From positions 1 to 64,000 of the forward strand of contig JAEPQB010000002.1 in the NCBI GenBank assembly GCA_017640725.1: a DNA stretch of 64,000 nt, in the 5' to 3' direction. The first letter of the stretch is position 1; every line of letters begins with the position of its first letter. The notes beneath the pieces were generated by a model. That model saw only the letters and a program-made list of their open reading frames with translations. It did not search any database and was not told the DNA's origin. Source of the DNA: Kordiimonadaceae bacterium. Its GTDB lineage: Bacteria; Pseudomonadota; Alphaproteobacteria; Sphingomonadales; Kordiimonadaceae. A program made the translations under genes and the position numbers. Positions 58,648 to 64,000 of the stretch are shown here, in pieces.

Positions 58648-60318
58648 TCAGCCTGTGCTGGCCAACAGCTGTTCCGCTGCGGCCCGCGCCGCTTCTGTCA
58701 CTTCTGCCCCAGCGAGCATGCGGGCGATTTCTTCCCGGCGATGCTCTGTCGAGAGCTCTACTACATCGGTTCTCGTTTGCTCGCCGAAATCGGCTTTACT
58801 TATCTGAAACTGGATGTCGCCCTGGGCCGCAACTTGCGGACTATGCGTGACAACAAGAAGCTGCGACCCGGTGCTCAGGCGCTTGAGCCTTTCGCCAACC
58901 GCGCTTGCTGTCGCGCCGCCAATGCCCCGGTCCACCTCATCAAACACCATGGTTGCTGGTTTCGCGCTGTTTGAGAGCACGACCTTGAGCGCAAGAATGA
59001 AACGTGCCAATTCACCGCCCGAGGCCACCTTGACCATGGCGCCAAAAGCACTGCCCGCATTGGTTTTCACTTCAAACGTTACTTTTTCAGCACCAAATTC
59101 GTTCCAAAGGTCCTCTGGAACTGATTCGATGGATGTCCGAAACGTTGCCTTTTCAAGTTTCAGGGGGGGCAATTCCTGATTAACCAGAGCATCAAGCTTT
59201 TCGGATGCAACCAGTCGCTTTTTTGATAGGGATTGAACCGCGCCCGCAAACTTGGTGCGGGCTTCCTCTACCGCAGCCTTGGCCATCTTCAGTGCGTCTT
59301 CGCCCTGATCAATGGTTTCAAGCTGAGCATGAAACTGCGTTTGGAGCGTAACCAGGTCTTCAGGTTGACAATTGTGCTTTCTGGCTAGTCGGCGGTATTC
59401 GAAAAGCCGCTCTTCAACTTGCTCAAGCTCGCTGGGGTTGAAAGACAAGCCATCCAACACTTTCGCCAGCTCCTGGTCCGCTATGGAGAGCTCCTCTGCA
59501 GCACGGTCGAGAGCCTCTGTCGCCGGTTGAAGTACCGCTGCGAGTTCATCGCCCTGTCGGACCATACGGCGCAAAACTCCGCGTACTTTGGCATCCACGC
59601 CTTCGCCCGAAAACAACAATTCCTGAAATTCAGCAAGATCCTCGGCCGCTTTTTCCCCTTGCATCATCAAGGTCCTTTTGTCGGCAAGGTTTTGTTCTTC
59701 ACCCGCTTCAGGAGCCAAATTTGCCAGCTCATCAAGTGCATGCCGCAGATAGTCTTCGTCTTCGCGCGCGCGTTGCATATCTGTTTGCAAACGTTCCAGT
59801 TCTGCTTGTGATTGTTTCAAAGCTGCATGACGCGCAGCCACTGCGTCGCGCTCAGGGCGCAAGCCTGCAAAAGTATCCAGAAGGTCTCTGTGGGCACCGC
59901 TGTCTAACAGGCCTCGGTCGTCGTGCTGACCATGAATTTCGACCAGATAATGAGCGACTTTGGCCAGTGCGCCCTGGCTGACGGGCTCATCATTGATCCA
60001 GGCTTTTGACCTACCATCCGTCGAGACTTGCCGACGCAAAACCAGTTCGCCTTGACCACTATCGACACCAAATTCTGAGAGTATTGAACAGGCGGGGTGG
60101 TTTTCATCCACGGAGAATACGGCCGAAACGGAGCCTCTGTCTTCTCCCGACCTGACCAATGCTCTATCTGCCCTGGCCCCCAGAGCAAGCCCCAGACTAT
60201 CAAGCAAAATGGATTTGCCGGCGCCTGTTTCACCCGTAAGAACATTTAGCCCCTGGGAGAAGGAAAGCGTCAGCTTGTCAATGAGAACAATATCCCGAAT
60301 GCTGAGGTCGGTCAGCAC
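58648..60318 (-). CDS. recN: DNA repair protein RecN
   Basis: A 556-residue SMC-like ATPase: Walker A 'GETGAGKSILLDSLGLALG' at residues about 28-46, central coiled coils, and C-terminal signature and Walker B 'VASGGELARFILALK' and 'MVFDEVDRGIGG'. It acts in double-strand break repair. Located between bamD and ligA. Confidence 0.96.
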   Translation of the reverse strand: MLTDLSIRDIVLIDKLTLSFSQGLNVLTGETGAGKSILLDSLGLALGARADRALVRSGEDRGSVSAVFSVDENHPACSILSEFGVDSGQGELVLRRQVSTDGRSKAWINDEPVSQGALAKVAHYLVEIHGQHDDRGLLDSGAHRDLLDTFAGLRPERDAVAARHAALKQSQAELERLQTDMQRAREDEDYLRHALDELANLAPEAGEEQNLADKRTLMMQGEKAAEDLAEFQELLFSGEGVDAKVRGVLRRMVRQGDELAAVLQPATEALDRAAEELSIADQELAKVLDGLSFNPSELEQVEERLFEYRRLARKHNCQPEDLVTLQTQFHAQLETIDQGEDALKMAKAAVEEARTKFAGAVQSLSKKRLVASEKLDALVNQELPPLKLEKATFRTSIESVPEDLWNEFGAEKVTFEVKTNAGSAFGAMVKVASGGELARFILALKVVLSNSAKPATMVFDEVDRGIGGATASAVGERLKRLSTGSQLLVVTHSPQVAAQGDIQFQISKADFGEQTRTDVVELSTEHRREEIARMLAGAEVTEAARAAAEQLLASTG

Positions 60319-60338
60319 CCCTACCCCCTCAGATCTTG

Positions 60339-61148
60339 TTAAAACGGCCAGAGTGCAGACAGCCAGGTTCCACCCTGTGCTTCAGGTGCGGTACGGCCAT
60401 CTACCATCAGAGAATAGCTATATCGATACCATTTGCTGTCACCAAAGTTTTCGCCAAGCACGGCAGCAGACATTTGAGCCTCATCAACCATACCCAAGGC
60501 CAGATAACTTTCTACCAATCGGTGCAACGCTTCCGGCGTATGGCTAGTGGTCTGATACCGTTCAACCACGCGGCGGAATCTCATTGTGGCAGCCAGGAAC
60601 TCCTGACGCTTCAGATAAAAACGGCCAACCTCCATGTCCTTGCCGGCCAAGTGATCAAGCGTCAGATTCAGCTTTAACTGGGCGTCCTGTGCATACTCGG
60701 ATTCGGGAAACCTGCGGATAACTTCTGTCAGAGCCGCTTCCGCTTCTTCTGTCTTTGCTTGATCCCGGGCCACGCCTGAGATCTGCTCATAGTGACACAG
60801 CGCAATCAGGTAATAGGCATAAGGAGCAGATGCGTTACCGGGGTGCAATTGCAGAAACCGTTCAGCTGCCAGAACTGCATCATCATACTGATTGCTCATG
60901 TAAGCAGAATAAGCCGCCATCAGCTGAGCGCGGCGCGCCCAAACCGAATATGGGTGCTGCCGCTCAACTTCATCAAAAAGCGCCGCAGCAAACCGATATC
61001 GCCGACGATCGAGATTATCTTGAGCCAGATTGTAAAGCACTTCCACATCGCGTGCGATGTAAGTATCTTCTCCACCATCAGAACTGCAGGCGACAAGGCC
61101 CAACGCGGCGAGCGCCACAAAAGAATTCTTCAGCCAATTAGAACGCAT
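60339..61148 (-). CDS. bamD: Outer-membrane assembly lipoprotein BamD
   Basis: A 269-residue lipoprotein from ATG 61148 (24 extra upstream residues dropped). Signal and lipobox are LVAC (Cys is residue 21). Five TPR repeats follow, with 'RYRFAAALFDEVERQHPYSV' and 'YDDAVLAAERFLQLHPGN'. It is the essential TPR lipoprotein of the BAM complex. Confidence 0.95.
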   Translation of the reverse strand: MRSNWLKNSFVALAALGLVACSSDGGEDTYIARDVEVLYNLAQDNLDRRRYRFAAALFDEVERQHPYSVWARRAQLMAAYSAYMSNQYDDAVLAAERFLQLHPGNASAPYAYYLIALCHYEQISGVARDQAKTEEAEAALTEVIRRFPESEYAQDAQLKLNLTLDHLAGKDMEVGRFYLKRQEFLAATMRFRRVVERYQTTSHTPEALHRLVESYLALGMVDEAQMSAAVLGENFGDSKWYRYSYSLMVDGRTAPEAQGGTWLSALWPF

Positions 61149-61400
61149 TGTTGCCCAAAACTCCGGTAACAGGGGCCATTTTTCAATAAATGCCCAAAAA
61201 TTATTGTCACACCTACCCACAACTATTAGTATTATAATAATACTTAGATTTGCGGGTAAGCGATTGTGTTGGCTTCTGAAGTTTGTCTAGCACAGGATGC
61301 AGCACCCGCCAACGATGAAAGCGCATCACAGCCAAGACATGGCAAAGACGACTACAGCCATCCAACGGTTAGTGGTTCGCAAGGGGTCAAAAGCACGAGT

Positions 61401-61826
61401 ATGAAGAGTTCTTTCACCAATCAATCGGACATCAAGGGTTCGTCAGCCAGAAAGGCTGACATCGTCGACAAGCACGTCGGTAGCCGCATTCGTGAGCGGC
61501 GGCGGGAGATACAAATCTCGCAGCAGGATATGAGCGAAATTCTTGGCGTATCATATCAGCAACTCCAAAAGTACGAGAATGGCAGCAATCGGGTATCTGC
61601 TGGTAGATTGTATTTGATGGCGCATGTGCTGAAAGTGGATGTGGGTTTTTTCTATCAGGGCCTGCCACCGGGTGAGGAACTTTTTAAAGGCAAAGTTGAA
61701 GAACTGGATTTTGTAGTGCCCGAAATCAACTCCCTGCCACCAACGAGCCTGAGGCAAGCGCTTACAGATCTGGTTCAAGCTATCAAAGAAAGCGAAAAAA
61801 AAGGCCCCACTGACAAAACTCAGTGA
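61401..61826 (+). CDS. XRE-family transcriptional regulator
   Basis: A 141-residue protein from the ATG at 61401. A Cro/C1 HTH domain sits at about residues 24-80: 'DKHVGSRIRERRREIQIS', 'LGVSYQQLQKYENGSNRVSA'. A short C-terminal region follows. Starting at the upstream GTG (61266) would give 186 residues, with a disordered N-terminus; the shorter start matches the usual size of the family. Its last codons lie in the ilvE terminator hairpin. Confidence 0.85.
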   Translation: MKSSFTNQSDIKGSSARKADIVDKHVGSRIRERRREIQISQQDMSEILGVSYQQLQKYENGSNRVSAGRLYLMAHVLKVDVGFFYQGLPPGEELFKGKVEELDFVVPEINSLPPTSLRQALTDLVQAIKESEKKGPTDKTQ

Positions 61827-61832
61827 GGCCTT
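61793..61832 (-). terminator. ilvE: ilvE terminator
   Basis: The minus strand reads AAGGCCTCACTGA-gttttg-TCAGTGGGGCCTT followed by TTTTTTC. It lies 20 bases past the ilvE stop and covers the 3' end of the convergent XRE gene. Confidence 0.88.
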
Positions 61833-61851
61833 GGCAATTTATTTTTCGCGC

Positions 61852-62724
61852 TTATGAGCGAACAAGCTCGTCATAGTCATACATCAGTGATTTTGTGATC
61901 TCGCCAACTTCAAAATTGTAGGGGCCAATTTCCGAGAGAGGCGTTACTTCAGCGGCGGTTCCAGTCAGGAACGCTTGCTCAAAGCCAGCCATCTCGTCTG
62001 GCATAATAGCGCGTTCAATCACTTTGATCTGGCGCTTTTTTGCGAGATCAATGACAGTGCGGCGGGTAATACCATCCAGGAAACAGTCCGGCGTTGGCGT
62101 GTGCAATTCACCATCTTTCACAAAGAAAATGTTTGCACCCGTGGCTTCCGCAACCTGACCACGATAGTCATACATCAGGGCGTCATCAAAGCCTTTGCTT
62201 TCTGCCGCGTGCTTAGACATCGTGCAGATCATATACAGGCCTGAGGCTTTTGCGTCGGTTGGAGCCGTATCAGGTGCTGGCCGGCGCCAATCTGAGATAT
62301 CCAGACGCAAACCGCGCAGTTTAGATTCTGGCGAGAAATATGACGGCCATTCCCACACGGCAATTGCGGCATGAATTGTATTTTGCTGAGCGGACACACC
62401 CATCATCTCGCTGCCACGCCAAACGACGGGACGACAATAGGCGTCAATGAACCCGTTTTTCTCCAAAAGTTCATTACATGCGTTGTTGATGTCGTCTTTG
62501 GTGAAGGGAATTTCATAGCCCAGGATTTTGGCGGACTTGAAAAGTCTGTCTGTATGTTCTTCCAGCTTAAAAATCTTGCCGTTATAGGCCCGCTGTCCTT
62601 CAAATGCGGCACCGCCATAATGAATGGCATGTGTCAGCACATGAACATTGCTTTCGCGCCAAGGCAGGTATTCACCATCCATCCATATCCAGCCGTCCCG
62701 GTCGTCATAAGGCAACGCCGCCAT
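61852..62724 (-). CDS. ilvE: Branched-chain amino acid aminotransferase
   Basis: A 290-residue fold-type IV PLP enzyme: 'HVLTHAIHYGGAAFEGQRAY', the catalytic Lys in 'DAKASGLYM', and 'VAEATGANIFFVKDGELHTP'. It transfers amino groups to 2-oxo acids in the last step of Val, Leu and Ile synthesis. Divergent from the MarR gene. Confidence 0.97.
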   Translation of the reverse strand: MAALPYDDRDGWIWMDGEYLPWRESNVHVLTHAIHYGGAAFEGQRAYNGKIFKLEEHTDRLFKSAKILGYEIPFTKDDINNACNELLEKNGFIDAYCRPVVWRGSEMMGVSAQQNTIHAAIAVWEWPSYFSPESKLRGLRLDISDWRRPAPDTAPTDAKASGLYMICTMSKHAAESKGFDDALMYDYRGQVAEATGANIFFVKDGELHTPTPDCFLDGITRRTVIDLAKKRQIKVIERAIMPDEMAGFEQAFLTGTAAEVTPLSEIGPYNFEVGEITKSLMYDYDELVRS

Positions 62725-62802
62725 GATCTGTCTCCAAACTGTGTGACCTTCGCCTGTCAGCCCTTTGTCCCTCAGGTGACAGCGGAGTTATTTTGCTTGA
62801 TC

Positions 62803-62831
62803 TTCGTATCAGCGCACCCGTATTGTGTCAA
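62803..62831 (-). promoter_or_regulatory. ilvE: Putative ilvE promoter
   Basis: The minus strand has a perfect TTGACA (62826-62831), a 17-base spacer and TACGAA (62803-62808), 79 bases ahead of the ATG. Confidence 0.5.
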
Positions 62832-62884
62832 CAAAGCTGCCATAAATATGCGCCCTTTTTGGGCTGAAAAATAGTTGAACTTGA

Positions 62885-63373
62885 ATGCAAAGAAAACTCC
62901 CACAGTCGAACCTCTATCTGCGTGAAGAAGAACTGCGTCGGGGAATCGAGCTTTTGTATTTTGCTTACCGAGATTTTACCCGGGATCCCGATGCGATTTT
63001 AGCAGAGTCGGGTTTTGGCCGCGCCCATCATCGTGTTTTATACTTTGTCGGGAGAAATCCGGGCACAACTGTATCAGGACTGCTTGGCCTGTTGAGGATC
63101 ACGAAACAGAGTCTGTCTCGCGTATTGGGACAGTTGGTTGAGGAAGGCTTCATTACCCAGGAAACTGGTTCTGAAGACCGCAGACAACGGCTTTTGAAAT
63201 TGACCGAAAAAGGCCAGGCCTTTGAAAAACAGTTGTTCGAAACTCAGCGGAACCGGGTAGCAGAAGCCTACAAAAAAGCCGGCCCCGAGGCCGTATCTGG
63301 CTTTTGGGAAGTTCTGTTAAATGTTGTCGACGAAGAAGATCGCGGCAATGTTCTCTCACAAATTGAAAAATAG
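62885..63373 (+). CDS. petP: MarR-family regulator (PetP-like)
   Basis: A 162-residue winged-helix protein: 'GFGRAHHRVLYFVGRNPGTT', then 'LLRITKQSLSRVLGQLVEEG' and the wing 'DRRQRLLKLTEKG'. It resembles the MarR-type PetP that lies next to ilvE in many alphaproteobacteria. The petR response regulator is not seen next to it; a PAS protein follows. Confidence 0.85.
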   Translation: MQRKLPQSNLYLREEELRRGIELLYFAYRDFTRDPDAILAESGFGRAHHRVLYFVGRNPGTTVSGLLGLLRITKQSLSRVLGQLVEEGFITQETGSEDRRQRLLKLTEKGQAFEKQLFETQRNRVAEAYKKAGPEAVSGFWEVLLNVVDEEDRGNVLSQIEK

Positions 63374-63449
63374 TTGAAAACAGTCCATGCTGCGGCCCGG
63401 GGGTTGTGTGGCAGGCTTTGCACTTGCCGCAGGTAAAGGGTCGTAAACC

Positions 63450-64000
63450 TTGCAGCAGACGGAAAACTTTGAAGACTTTCTGAGTTCGTGGAAAGCATTG
63501 CCTCGCAAAAATCACCCGCATTTACCGTCAATTTCAGATTGCAATCCCGTCAGCTTGGGGGCGCTGTTGCCGCAGTGCGCGATTTTCCACTATGCGGGCA
63601 AACACCAACTCGTTTTGCAGTTTGCCGGCACCGAGATGGAACGCCTTTCCGGCCTCTCGGCTACGGGTGCAAACTATTATGATTTGATAGCCGAAGATTT
63701 CAAACCACTGATGAACCACTATCATAAGACCCTGTTTAGCGTGCCGTGTGGTGCCTACATTGGGGACGTCATCACCACGCGGTCCGGCGCCACATACCTG
63801 TTTGAAACCATGCAATTTCCAGTCTGCGATGACCGGGGCAACCCGTGCTATTTGCTGGCGTATGGCTTTGGCAGACGTCCAACCGGTGACTTGGGCGGTC
63901 GTGACGTGAACGACAGGACCGGGCAACATATTCGCGACCTGCATTATATGGAGATGGGCGCCGGCGCACCCAGCAGTTGTATAATCAATTTTGAGGTTCG
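63450..64000 (+). CDS. PAS-domain protein (truncated by window end)
   Basis: A reading frame of 183 codons, open to the window end. It starts with TTG at 63450, behind AAAGGG; an in-frame TAA lies just upstream and no ATG comes before the domain. The translation has a PAS_5-like (PF07310) fold: 'LLPQCAIFHYAGKHQLVLQF' and 'YDLIAEDFKP', as in alphaproteobacterial COG5388 proteins. Ligand and function are unknown. The C-terminus is missing. Confidence 0.75.
   Translation, partial: MQQTENFEDFLSSWKALPRKNHPHLPSISDCNPVSLGALLPQCAIFHYAGKHQLVLQFAGTEMERLSGLSATGANYYDLIAEDFKPLMNHYHKTLFSVPCGAYIGDVITTRSGATYLFETMQFPVCDDRGNPCYLLAYGFGRRPTGDLGGRDVNDRTGQHIRDLHYMEMGAGAPSSCIINFEV

Overview
The window comes from an alphaproteobacterium of moderate GC. 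The evidence is a circularly permuted two-piece tmRNA gene, the alphaproteobacterial type of SspB ending in a ClpX-docking tail, an ilvE/petP-type marR divergent pair, a bamD-recN-ligA cluster, and an hflK-hflC-DUF2065-degP cluster. A marine Kordiimonas-like or Rhodospirillales-like bacterium would fit, but the genus is inference. The window is chromosomal core and housekeeping sequence. I see no insertion sequence, prophage, CRISPR array or tRNA.

Layout. 1-322: strong promoter, UP-like tract and boxA of a leftward rRNA operon whose 16S gene lies outside the window. 323-10.3 kb: mixed genes (secreted cyclophilin and Tat-type amidohydrolase, a PD40 protein, DUF2975 plus XRE regulator, patatin, glycosyltransferase, CBS protein, MscS channel, thioesterase). 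10.3-13.2 kb: msrA, zur, and a LuxI/LuxR quorum-sensing pair. 13.2-20 kb: a minus-strand cell-elongation operon (mreB-mreC-mreD-mrdA-rodA) running directly into an M20 hydrolase and then luxR-luxI. 20.2-25.8 kb: branched-chain amino acid synthesis (ilvB-ilvN-ilvC, then leuA), each transcription unit preceded by a leader that looks regulatory. 25.9-32.8 kb: miaA, serB, degP, hflC, hflK, mrp. 32.8-37.2 kb: folA, a membrane histidine kinase, thyA and two tandem BLUF photoreceptor genes. 37.3-41.7 kb: ssrA (tmRNA), a secreted metallo-beta-lactamase-fold protein, sspB and a class I fumarase. 41.8-56.2 kb: SulP transporter, GNAT, CpcT-like protein, AlkD-like repair protein, RHH protein, giant AsmA protein, ClC channel, UvrD-type helicase, prmA, DUF389 protein. 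56.3-64 kb: ligA, recN, bamD, an XRE regulator, ilvE, a MarR regulator and a truncated PAS protein.

How genes work together. The ssrA RNA and SspB form one quality-control pathway: tagging of stalled peptides and delivery to ClpXP. The ilv, leuA and ilvE genes cover most of valine, leucine and isoleucine synthesis. HflKC, DegP and BamD belong to envelope quality control and assembly. ThyA and FolA form the thymidylate/folate cycle. LuxR-LuxI is a complete AHL circuit, and the two BLUF proteins imply a blue-light response. The most notable unexplained structures are two small leader ORFs, one Leu-rich before leuA and one overlapping the ilvB start among four mutually pairable hairpin arms.
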